Below, piece by piece: positions 55,901-63,159 of a stretch of 64,000 nucleotides of DNA. Positions within the stretch are counted from its first letter, which is position 1; each line of letters begins with the position of its first letter. Both the position numbers and the translations under genes were made by a program. Under the pieces are notes generated by a model. That model was not told the DNA's origin and made no database searches. It saw only the letters and a program-made list of their open reading frames with translations. The stretch lies in NCBI GenBank assembly GCA_026182355.1, contig JAPFBL010001617.1, forward strand, positions 6,397,001-6,461,000, read 5' to 3'. The DNA comes from Hermatobates lingyangjiaoensis. Taxonomy: Eukaryota; Arthropoda; Insecta; Hemiptera; Hermatobatidae.

Positions 55901-57595
55901 GAATAAATAGAACAGATTTTAAATTAAAAAGTATACAAATATAAAATACATATAAAAACATAAATGCATTTGCAGGCATGTCCAAATAAAAGAACATCAT
56001 TATTAATATTAGATATAAAAATATAAATATACGAATGAATAAAAATTAAAATAACCTAAGTTAGTCTTTTATATTAAAAACCAAGTGCACGATCCGTATT
56101 GAACAGCCATGTATTTCCCTTTGATCCTCAAAGAGTAGATATCCTTCCAATATTTATATATAAAACAAGATAAAAAAGATAATATGAAATAATAATGAAG
56201 ACAACGATTAGTATGAAAATAAAAATAAAAAAGTAAAAACAATGAGAATCAATAATTTAATTATACATATATGTTTTATTAAAAATTATGCCAATTTTAA
56301 CTTTTGTTCTTTTCCGAGTTAATTTTTCAAGTTTTCTCACTATGGATTTCCACCTTTCTGGTAAAATATAAAGTAATTCACCAAAAGATTTATTCTTGAC
56401 TTCCATTTTATTCACTAACAAGTTTTAACCATAACAAACAAATTAACATTACATACAAATTATATACGACGTTTCGGTCAGCTCTGACCATCTTCAGGCA
56501 CTAATAACTAAATCATAACAGAACTCAAATACAAAAATAAGAACTATCTAAATTATTAACACAATTATTAACATCCTAACAGAATAAGAAATATTTACAT
56601 GAATTGAGTGGGATTTTCAAAACTGTTAAAATGAAGGTATTGCTGAGAGTTAGTGGATTTTATGTGGATAGAAGTGGAAAATGAACCATTATTAAGGGTG
56701 ACATCAACATCTAAGAAAGAAAGGGAACTGCTGGATACCTGATGGGTGAAGGAAACAGTGGAGGAAAAATTCTAGAAGGACTCTAAGAAAAGGTCTAGCT
56801 CATGTTTACCATGGGGCCAGATGAGAAAATGCCGTCAATGTAACGGGTGTAGAAAACAGGGAGAAATTGACGACTGGAAAGACTGCTCTAATTTGGATAT
56901 AAAAAGGTTGGCAAATGAAGGGGTCATAATAGTGCCAATCGCGGTGCCTCTGGTTTGGATATACAAACTACCATCAAACCGAAAGACATTACATCTCAGG
57001 ACAAAAAGGGCCAGTATTGTGAGCACAAATTGCATGTAGTTCATATATTTATGCATCATGATTATAAATTTAATGATGTTTCAATATAATTAATTTTTAC
57101 CACATCAATAAAAAAATAATTAATGACAATTTAGATACACTGCATACAGAAAAGGGTCAATTAACTGACAGCACGCCATTCTACCAGTGGAAGAGTCAAT
57201 ATTATGAATTAAATACGTAAACATATATCTAACATTAATAATACCTTCCAGCTTCTCTCAGTAATACGTTGAAGAGGTACATAAATAGGAGGATGATACG
57301 ATAAAATAAGATCAGTTTTCTCAGTCTTAGCCTCTTCTAATACTGGCTCAGTCAAATCATTTGTCAACATAACTTTAGTAATTATTTTAGTATTCAAGGT
57401 CCCAACTAACAGTCCTACATTATCCCAACTTTCAGCAAGTTTAGGGTCTGCAAATTTTTCCAGCTCATTAACTATAGTCTGCAATTTGATTCCTTCTGCT
57501 GAATTGCTTTCCATTGAACAATTCCTACACTGACTGAATGATAATAGGGAAATGTCTGGATGGTGTTTACTGAAATGCAGCAATCTGAAACTACC
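43980..57595 (-). CDS. NIF3L1: NIF3-like protein 1, six exons
   Basis: Member of the conserved NIF3/DUF34 family, a dinuclear-metal-binding fold whose exact enzymatic role is unsettled. Animal members are cytosolic or mitochondrial. Exons: 57245-57595 (coding from ATG at 57514 if it starts MESNSAEG), 52430-52538, 52222-52351, 48127-48238, 47486-47633, 43980-44245. All splice phases agree and give about 344 residues (human about 377). Motifs in order: ESWDNVGLLVG, SYHPPI, VYSPHTAWD, TKLGMGRTL, RLALAYGKSL, VPGSGTSIL, AELFITGEMLHHD and HSHSERGFL. The histidines of YHPP, SPHTAWD and HSHSERG plus the Asp/Glu of these motifs are the expected metal ligands, all present. Exon 1 is preceded by an acceptor (TGTGTTTCAG) and the frame stays open upstream of MESN, so a further 5' exon with a targeting peptide is possible. 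Introns contain mariner, hAT, PLE and R1-like insertions. Confidence 0.93.
44296..45540. other. NIF3L1 intron 5, no recognised feature
   Basis: AT-rich intron sequence before the mariner insertion. Confidence 0.5.
45562..46867 (+). mobile_element. mariner element (DD34D), copy 2
   Basis: 1306 bp, TA duplications at 45560-45561 and 46868-46869. Left TIR TGAGGCCGGATTGATAAGTC; right TIR inward CGAGGGCGGTTTGATAAGTC. Same subfamily as copy 1 but not a copy of the same event: it keeps the LAMFSRNLDEFLRCFVT segment deleted in copy 1. It carries its own defects, including a frameshift after WFTE and stops after RWVP and PHPA. Confidence 0.93.
45694..46620 (+). pseudogene. mariner transposase, disrupted (copy 2)
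   Basis: Frames in order: EKSEFRVLIKHYFLRKKSIT, GRPKEVITPEIVDKIHEMIL, GISNERVHHILHEYLDMKK, VTVDETWIHHNTPETKE (first D), HQDNARVH (second D), PHPA then a shifted SPDxAPCDYF (third D). At least four lesions prevent expression of a functional enzyme. Confidence 0.88.
47076..47418 (-). repeat. Duplicated fragment of NIF3L1 exon 4 and flank (copy in intron 5)
   Basis: 343 bp nearly identical and collinear, without net indel, to 48166-48508 (offset exactly 1090). It includes the exon 4 acceptor and the first about 75 bases of the exon but lacks the exon's 3' end and donor. The codon at the break runs into unrelated sequence. As a truncated exon without donor it should not be spliced in productively. 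Confidence 0.9.
48127..48238 (-). CDS. NIF3L1: NIF3L1 exon 4 (functional copy)
   Basis: Bounded by TATTATTGCAG and ATTCCT|GTGAGTG. Reads FQILENSKCIYELIVSNDVL then QKFKEKGCIILSEVVIP. A second AG 7 bases downstream (TTTTCAG) breaks the phase with exon 3, so the upstream AG is preferred. The distal part of this exon is not in the intron-5 duplicate. Confidence 0.85.
48509..48790 (+). pseudogene. PLE GIY-YIG relic
   Basis: Plus-strand fragments TALATHSINEGHKFDFTEVR and (shifted) SDIAYLNSIYSYVLS parallel the C-terminal half of the PLE GIY-YIG protein at 4842-5213. It abuts the end of the NIF3L1 duplication at 48508. Confidence 0.65.
49020..49700 (+). pseudogene. GC-rich non-LTR retrotransposon relic (R1/jockey-like C-terminus)
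   Basis: Markedly GC-richer than its surroundings. Reads GIINDGLCRFCKEEEETPLL, LLADCQAM (the CxxCxxEEETxxHLLxxC zinc-knuckle at the end of R1/jockey RT proteins), then a shifted LDPPKMLNFLEDLKL. The preceding 49020-49270 part has short pieces of GC-rich frame that I could not name. Frameshifted and dead. Confidence 0.55.
49701..50561. other. NIF3L1 intron 3, no recognised feature
   Basis: Includes a small inverted pair AAACGTTTATGCACTTTGCA / TGCATAAACGTTT near 50292-50320. No coding support. Confidence 0.45.
50570..51451 (-). mobile_element. Non-autonomous hAT element, copy B
   Basis: 882 bp, ends CAGAGGTGGGATTCAAATTT and (inverted) CAGTGATGGGATTCAGCC, with 8-bp duplication AATCTGTC at 50562-50569 and 51452-51459. 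Nearly identical to copy A, with only a few substitutions and a short terminal indel. Carries the same open frame at 50675-51058 on the minus strand. Confidence 0.93.
50675..51058 (-). CDS. hAT transposase internal fragment (copy B)
   Basis: Same 127 codons as copy A with about three residue differences (IKRSNKPYELL versus [16 protein letters not shown] versus MRKRL). Lacks DNA-binding and catalytic parts. Confidence 0.7.
   Translation of the reverse strand: MAARLWNKNFLKGLALMIDILNEISLLSNALQVRGTTLLRGENLIKRSNKPYELLKNNIGIFEKEIDERVASDAFKQIQFTENHRFVSLPRQKLLEAIIENMKKRLIAGDHVKATSNEQENFLELFI
51580..51850 (+). pseudogene. Possible PLE N-terminal RT relic
   Basis: Shifting frames give ITTADKDNILIL, IDQNKKLLEF and LKVSLQLQFYEAPF. 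The first resembles the TxADKGxxxVIMD motif upstream of the RT palm in Penelope-like elements. Only one clear motif, so the call is tentative. Confidence 0.35.
52539..53390. other. NIF3L1 intron 1, no recognised feature
   Basis: AT-rich intron DNA without identifiable coding or terminal-repeat structure. Confidence 0.45.
53930..55830 (+). pseudogene. R1/jockey-like non-LTR retrotransposon relic
   Basis: Three domains in order. Endonuclease C-terminus: VWGPTNINKRCENLYEFVLE, NNLDTINRG, PTCIIR, VLDITLFST. RT: LDIEGTFDNTSFKSIETALV, IQWIKAMLTQKTICVSIGS, TKGCPCGYVI. C-terminal region: LRGHCSLNYQSHKLQPSTNE, DCSLCMKKVEISENLL, REC. The order Endo (NWxxxxxKRGExLxxF), RT (LDIEGAFDNTSF, TRGCPQGGVL) and a terminal GHCxLNYHxxKxxxxxxxxC matches R1-type elements. 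Several frameshifts and stops. Sequence before 53930 (53400-53760) is also GC-richer and may be part of it. Confidence 0.7.
55831..56460. other. NIF3L1 intron 1, AT-rich, nothing recognised
   Basis: No coding or repeat structure identified. Confidence 0.45.
56466..57110 (-). mobile_element. Penelope-like element fragment: RT domain plus hammerhead-bearing terminus
   Basis: Minus-strand frame 57059-56835 reads NVFRFDGSLYIQTRGTAIGT, IMTPSFANLFISKLEQSF (PLE RT motif FxxxGxxYxQxxGxAMGTPxxPxxANLFM). A shifted frame follows with HELDLFLESF and HQVSSSSLSFLDVDVTLNNG, SFSTSIHIKSTNSQQYLHFN. The downstream end (56500-56466) has a hammerhead-like core. The catalytic YIDD box is replaced by a frameshift near 56820. 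5'-truncated. Confidence 0.75.
56472..56497 (-). ncRNA. Hammerhead-like core at a PLE terminus
   Basis: Minus strand CTGAAGA (56497-56491), then a five-pair stem GGTCA/TGACC closing a GAGC loop, then GAAAC (56475-56471). Core base 5 is A rather than T. It follows the RT relic in the correct orientation for a 3' terminal repeat. Confidence 0.6.
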
Positions 57596-57670
57596 CTGAA
57601 ACACAATTTACCAATGCATACAAAAATAGTAAACAGCAGAAAAGAGATATCAAATAATTAATTTGATCAT

Positions 57671-57733
57671 TTAAAGCATACTGAAACACACATACCCTGT
57701 GAGAGAGAGAGAGTCAGAGAAATGACTCTTAAC
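57671..57733 (-). repeat. Duplicate of the CIAO1 start-codon/splice-acceptor segment
   Basis: About 63 bp closely similar to 59621-59684: TTTAAAGC(C)ATACTGAAAC, ACACATAC, a (GA)n tract and GTCAGAGAA..TGACTCTTAAC. On the minus strand it contains GTGTGTTTCAG|TATGCTTTAA, equivalent to the CIAO1 acceptor and ATG, but the frame stops at once. It sits just upstream of NIF3L1 exon 1. Confidence 0.85.
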
Positions 57734-58631
57734 TTTATTTAATAATAATTTAACTTCATTAAACTCAGACAATGTTTAAAAATATAAAAAACAAAGTTAA
57801 TATAAGATAAAAGAATATAGTTGTATAGTTATTCGCCTCAAATAACCTGTTATTTAATAAAGGTAGATTGATACCAGAGAGGAGTATGAGTTCTCCATTA
57901 AATAAAGCTAGAGACTCAAATCTCAAATGTTTGTGATATCTCATCATTTGTAAATATAAATTTTTATTATACATAACATAAAACAGATCCGGAATTCATT
58001 AAGTTAATGGGCTAAGTTCATAAAAAATAATAATGCATTAAATTAGGATGAATTAGTAATATGAAAGAAACTTGAAAAAGTATATTAATAGCGAAAAGTG
58101 TATTTGGTAAAAAAAAATTTTTATTAACAATTTAGTGAATTATGTTTACGTCTATTTCAAGATATAATATTGAATAAATTACATTGCTATATCATGAACA
58201 ACATACATATTTGATAAAAAAATCCTATTTGGTTCAATAAATGAAAAAGTAGCAATTACAATTTTAGTATTAAATGAAATAAATGAACAAAAATTTACCT
58301 TTAACGATAAAATGAAAACTATACCAAATCTTTAATCAACACAGTTGAATTGTAAAATTATCCCAAAACACTATATTTTTTTTATCCAGAAGTAAAAATA
58401 TTATACAATAACTGAGATATCAATGTTTTGCAATAAATTACATTAATTAATTTACTATCAATATAATTAATAATTCACAATATCAAATATTACCATAATT
58501 TACTCCACAATAATAAGTACAAACAGCCTACAAATTTCAGTATTTCTATTTCATTTACAAACACCTTACAGCATAAAAAACCAAATTTCTTACAATAATC
58601 AATTTCTATTTCACAAAACAATAAAAATATG

Positions 58632-59630
58632 TCAATTTAAAGTCCAAATTTTAACTAATGAATCATCTCCACATGATGACAGTAATTTACTATCATTGGG
58701 ATTCCAGCAAACACTATTTACATCTTGGTCATGTGCACTGTACTTTACACAAAGTAATTCAAAGAATGGTTCATTTTTAGTAGAATGAGGACTTTCACTA
58801 AATATATGGATACAATTATCTGCACATGCTGTTGCTATAAGACCAGTTTCTTTATTCCAAGACACATCATAAATTGCTCCAGAATGATAACCAGATAGAG
58901 TACAGACACATTTCCAACTTGGATCACCATCACTAGTAGATATTCCTTCCGGATTCAATGGTAAATACTCTTGCCATATTCTGACTGTGCGATCATCACT
59001 ACAGCTTGCAATCCGGGATCCGGTTGCATCAAATGCAATTGACCATACTGTGGATTCATGAGATTTAAGAGCAGCAAAATTCGTCCATTCACCATCTACT
59101 GGATCTATTTTAAACATCTTAATTGAATTGTCGTAACTGGTTGAAACAACGACATCCAAGTAAGGATGCCAAATAACTTTTTTAACATCTTGGGAATGAG
59201 CTTTCAAGACAGCAGCACATTCATATTCATCACTGTCAACTTCCCATATCCACACCGACTTATCTCTACTACAAGTAGACAAAAATCGACCAGAGGACGA
59301 CCACGAAACTGATTTAACTTCATTTTCATGTCCTTCGAGAGTGGCACTGCATTCATAATTTCCAGCATTGTTTTCCCAAATTGCCGTTGTTCCATCAAAG
59401 CTAGCTGAAGCCAGTAAGCTTCCACAGGGTGACCAAGATACTTCTCGAATAGATTTCTCATGACCTTCCTGTAAAATTGCTTTATTCTTCCAATGACTTC
59501 CAGTTTTATTCCACAAATAAATATTTTTATCTTCACCACAGGACGCTAGAACTGACCCAGATGGATGCCATTTGACATTCCACACTCTACCAGAATGTCC
59601 AGATAAAGAATCCACCAAATTTAAAGCCAT
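58632..59630 (-). CDS. CIAO1: CIAO1, WD40 subunit of the cytosolic iron-sulfur targeting complex
   Basis: CIAO1 (yeast Cia1) is a seven-bladed WD40 propeller. With MMS19 and CIAO2B/FAM96B it hands 4Fe-4S clusters to cytosolic and nuclear apoproteins such as DNA polymerases and helicases. The 332-codon frame starts [20 protein letters not shown] and shows seven WD-type repeats ending YLWN, AIWE, WIWE, KMFK, RIWQ, HIFS and KIWT. GH-type starts include [29 protein letters not shown] and [11 protein letters not shown]. Length agrees with animal orthologues (about 335-340). The ATG lies one base after an acceptor-like GTGTGTTTCAG preceded by a CT-rich tract, so a 5' UTR intron is likely. The absence of introns in the coding part contrasts with its multi-exon neighbours. 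No lesion is seen. Confidence 0.96.
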   Translation of the reverse strand: MALNLVDSLSGHSGRVWNVKWHPSGSVLASCGEDKNIYLWNKTGSHWKNKAILQEGHEKSIREVSWSPCGSLLASASFDGTTAIWENNAGNYECSATLEGHENEVKSVSWSSSGRFLSTCSRDKSVWIWEVDSDEYECAAVLKAHSQDVKKVIWHPYLDVVVSTSYDNSIKMFKIDPVDGEWTNFAALKSHESTVWSIAFDATGSRIASCSDDRTVRIWQEYLPLNPEGISTSDGDPSWKCVCTLSGYHSGAIYDVSWNKETGLIATACADNCIHIFSESPHSTKNEPFFELLCVKYSAHDQDVNSVCWNPNDSKLLSSCGDDSLVKIWTLN

Positions 59631-59684
59631 ACTGAAACACACATACTCTGAGAGAAAGAGAGAGAGTCAGAGAATGACTCTTAA

Positions 59685-60878
59685 CAAAACTATTAATTGT
59701 ATTAAAAAAACAAACATATTAAGCAAAATTATTCGTGTAAAAGTAAAAATTCTGAAGAAAACTAAGTTCACTTGAACAAGAGCTTTGGTTTTATATCATG
59801 TTGACCTTCTAATTAAACTATGACATACTTACTGTTGATTGTTATATATAGTACAAAAGATCTCCACAATAAACATCAAAATAACAGTACAAAGAATAAA
59901 AAAACTCGGAAGTTAACAGACAATAACACTTTATTTCATAGTCCCAGAATAAAACATAGTTCCATCGTCTTATTAAGAATTAAGAGTTCCTTGATTATAT
60001 ACAAATATTTTAATATTGGCACTACTTCAGTGAAAAATATATACTCCATATTAACATCAAATACCCTATTCCTTATTAAACTTGGACGAATATTTGTTAG
60101 GAACTTGCTTTCAATTCATTAACTATGTTATACTGGTGTATAATGTACATTCAAAAGATACATCCACGGAAAACTCAAGAATGGAGTAAGAATTAACATA
60201 GTTGACTATTAAATGGGAAAAAGAAATACGCTATGAAGTATAGTAATAAGCAGTTCAATAAATTAACTTTATTCTTTTTAAAATAGTTTAAAAACGCTTA
60301 TTTTTATTTTAAGAAACTTTTCAGTAAACTGTTCATAAAAAAAAACAATCAATGAAAAATAAAAAAAGCAATAAAACTGTACTAAGAAACTTATGTACTG
60401 TTAAAATGAAAAACAATCAATCATCAAATAATTTACACACAACAATTTTTATCGCTGTCAGTGCATTTTAACTAGGCCCAGTTTTAGCTGGAAAAGGATT
60501 TATCCTATCCTCATTTTAACGAAAATGGTAACATGCAAAAGCAGTTAAACAAGTTTTCATCATATGAATAACTTGATAAATTTTTCTTGACATTCTTCTT
60601 CTCCTCTTCAATTTTTTCAACACATTTATGACTTTATATTAAATAACCAAGATAAGCTGGCTATTAAGTGTTGTTTTTCTTCTAATAATTTTTGGTTGTA
60701 GCATATAATTGTCTTGTATGTTGGTATGTTATATATACCAACTCCGTCTTGTATGTTATCAATAGTATTGAAATACATTTACTATTCTAAATTTCACTTC
60801 AAAATAAAAACAGGAGATATTTCAGCAACAGTTTTTCCGGTTTTTTTTCTCCTCTAACTTTGCTAATAATTGTAGGCG
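59685..60878. other. Intergenic upstream of CIAO1, nothing recognised
   Basis: Should contain the CIAO1 promoter and 5' UTR exon on the minus strand, but neither could be located. AT-rich throughout. Confidence 0.45.
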
Positions 60879-61004
60879 TTATCGCTGAATTTGTTTCAAT
60901 TCAGTCAAAACATCCTGATTTCTGGTGAACAATTCAAAGAACCTTTCGACAATTTTCGTGGCAAAAATTGGAACGGTCCAAATTAGGAACGTTATGGCAG
61001 TCGA
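60879..61004 (-). CDS. Possible last exon of an unknown membrane protein
   Basis: After an acceptor-like TTTGTTTTCTTGAG, a 41-codon frame ends at TAA (60879). It reads STAITFLIWTVPIFATKIVE then RFFELFTRNQDVLTELKQIQ. A hydrophobic helix is followed by a polar amphipathic tail, a protein-like composition for this AT-rich DNA. It is in phase with the candidate exon at 61374-61481. Family not recognised. Confidence 0.35.
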   Translation of the reverse strand, partial: STAITFLIWTVPIFATKIVERFFELFTRNQDVLTELKQIQR

Positions 61005-61373
61005 CTCAAGAAAACAAACCAAGATTTAATTCCTAGAGATAAAGTAAGCTGAGAAAAATATAGCTTCGCAAATAGTATTAAGTCATTGAAACCTAATCGA
61101 ATTTTCAAAACATGTTTACCACAATGCTGCTCATTCACATATCCCCATAAATATTTTAGTTTAAATAATTTACTAAAGATCATAGTGCATACTAACAGTA
61201 AACTTTTTTTAAGACGGAAGTATTTTAATTGAGAACCACACTTTTTAGAAGGATGGTATATTTTCCATACACACTAAAAAGCGATAGTTTAAATAAAGCT
61301 TACAGTCTGTTACAATTTTAAAATTACACTGGCATGAAAGATTAGTTTGTTAATAAAAATAATTCAGACTCAC

Positions 61374-61481
61374 CTTCAATAACTGGAATAAATTCGAAGT
61401 TCCGCGGATTACCATTACAACCTGCGCAGAACCTTCTACAACAGCTATCCGTGCTGTTAAGTAGTGTAAAAAAATGTTCAC
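61374..61481 (-). CDS. Possible internal exon (108 bp), unknown protein
   Basis: Bounded by TTTTTTATTGCAG and GAAG|GTGAGTC, both good splice sites, with length divisible by three. In phase 0 it reads VNIFLHYLTARIAVVEGSAQ, VVMVIRGTSNLFQLLK and joins the 60879-61004 exon in frame. A second open phase gives a cysteine-rich peptide (DSCCRRFCAGCNGNPRNFEF) loosely like phospholipid scramblase, but it has no matching partner. The gene would run minus-strand with its 5' exons to the right. Not identified. Confidence 0.4.
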
Positions 61482-61594
61482 CTGCAATAAAAAAAATAAC
61501 TCCTGAGTTTGTTAATAATTTAATCATTTTAAAAGATCCAACAGCTTAATAACAAGAAACTGCATTCTCTCTGAAAAACCATGATAGTGCTAAG

Positions 61595-62153
61595 CAGGGC
61601 TGTGGAGTCGGACCTATTATGGCCGACTCCGACTCCAGCTCATCTTTTTATTATTAAAAAACAGATGACAGGTGGCTAATAATAAGAATTAGTACTTTGT
61701 AGCTTTGGTGCAGCTCTAAACCAGACATAGCATCCATAGGTCATAGCCGAACGAACAACCTCATTATAGACAAGGTCCTTGACTGAGTCGACCACCAGGA
61801 ATGAAAGACTAATAAACATCTTCTATTTAAACATTTATATTATGTCTAAATACCACATTAAATAACGAAGAAGTTTGATATTATATTTACTTATGACAAA
61901 GTAAACACTGAACAAGCAAGACTATATATTTTGTATTAAACTAGACATTTTGTGTTCTACCATCAAATATCCAATGTCCTTCTTCGGAAGAAAAAATTCT
62001 ACTTGGACTAATTAATCATGTTTTATCATTTTATCTCATTTTCATGTACACAAGTAATAACTAGGTGAGGAGTCGGAGTCGGTTGATTTCTTTCGACTCC
62101 GACTCCGACTCCTCCAGGTCGAAAATATGCCCGACTCCGACTCCACAGCCCTG
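61595..62153. mobile_element. hAT-type MITE with 8-bp duplication
   Basis: Ends CAGGGCTGTGGAGTCGGACC and (inverted) CAGGGCTGTGGAGTCGGAGT, flanked by GTGCTAAG at 61587-61594 and 62154-62161. Subterminal CGACTCCGACTCC repeats at both ends. Contains a fragment of the TTTACTATAAGTAAA family at about 61790-61905. Confidence 0.9.
61790..61905. repeat. TTTACTATAAGTAAA-family fragment nested in a hAT MITE
   Basis: ACCAGGAATGAAAGACTAAT, AACATCTTCTATTTAAACAT, AAGAAGTTTGATATTATATT, TACTTATGACAAAGTAAAC matches the end of the family as seen at 41.55 and 28.13 kb. Confidence 0.6.
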
Positions 62154-62161
62154 GTGCTAAG

Positions 62162-63150
62162 TCTAAGGGAACTCCTTACGTCACATATTCTGGCAACTTA
62201 AACGGCATAGAATACTAATGAGTAGTTTAGTATGCACTAAACTCTTTGGAAAAGTTTGGGGTTACAAAGAATGACACATGATGAGATATATAATAGCTCA
62301 TAGTCAGGGTAATTGACCATCATGTTGTGCCCCTCTTTTACAAGTCTTCGTTTTACAAGGATTCTTTTTCCTTCAGAAACTTTACTATGTCGACAAAGTA
62401 GTGTCGTTCTATCGGGTGACTCCCATTGAGGAGTTTAATTAACTTTACAAGTTAACTTGTAAACTCATCTCCAGTAAAATATCAAATGAAATTTATTAGC
62501 AAAACAACTTTTTGATCCAGTTGGTTAACCTTGCTGGAGAAAATGCTGACCATTTTGTAAAAAGTGTTTTATGAATGGAAAAAATAAATAAACAGTCTTT
62601 AAATTAATGAAACAGTTGAATTGGGCCCAACATCACGTCAAATTTTTCAAAGTGACAGTCAATGTTAGCATAAGCTTAGAATTTCTTCCTTCTACCTTTT
62701 GTCCGCTGCGAAATTTGACTATTCAAACAAACATCCACCCTCTTGTTCCGAATTTTCAAAGCATCACACAGTTTTTAACGACTATCTTCTGAAACCACTT
62801 AAACACAAATTTAAAAGCTTTCAGAGAGCAATGCAATTTGTTTCTGAAAGTTGCTGTGGATTTAACTCCAGCATATGTCAGAAAGGTAGTCCATCTCTAC
62901 TAGAAACTGAGAAAAATACTTAAAAACATTCTAAAGTCCCAAAAAAGTAAACCGCATACTCTGCACAGATTGAGAGAGTGTTAAGATTAAGTTAATAATA
63001 TTTATTTAAACTCTTAAATATACTCCAGTCATTGTAGAAGTACTGATGATACATTATTATGTCCAAATATCCTCTTTAGAAATTTTTTAAATATTTTCTT
63101 TATGTTAACATTTTTCCTCCCAGTTTACTGAAAATAAGCTCTAAATGACT
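62162..63150. other. Intergenic, no firm feature
   Basis: A minus-strand open stretch around 62240-62430 reads RTTLLCRHSKVSEGKRILVK, RRLVKEGHNMMV and looks weakly protein-like, but it has no splice sites or family match. Plus-strand frames at 62607-62923 are equally unassigned. The region could be a decayed repeat. Confidence 0.35.
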
Positions 63151-63159
63151 CCTCGTTTA

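Noticed and set aside
56821..57039. Plus-strand frame MRKCRQCNGCRKQGE with cysteine pairs
   Set aside because: Shadow of the PLE reverse-transcriptase relic on the opposite strand.
57765..57974. Minus-strand 69-codon frame between CIAO1 and NIF3L1
   Set aside because: No splice context or similarity; composition typical of AT-rich noncoding DNA.
59204..59539. Second minus-strand frame inside CIAO1
   Set aside because: Alternative-frame shadow of the WD40 coding sequence.
61374..61481. Phospholipid scramblase exon in the cysteine-rich phase
   Set aside because: Only loose DSCC..FCAG similarity; the alternative phase joins a downstream exon in frame and is preferred.
62240..62923. Protein-like stretches on both strands (RTTLLCRHSKVSEGKRILVK; YLLKPLKHKFKSF)
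   Set aside because: No consistent frame, splice sites or recognised family; left as unassigned.
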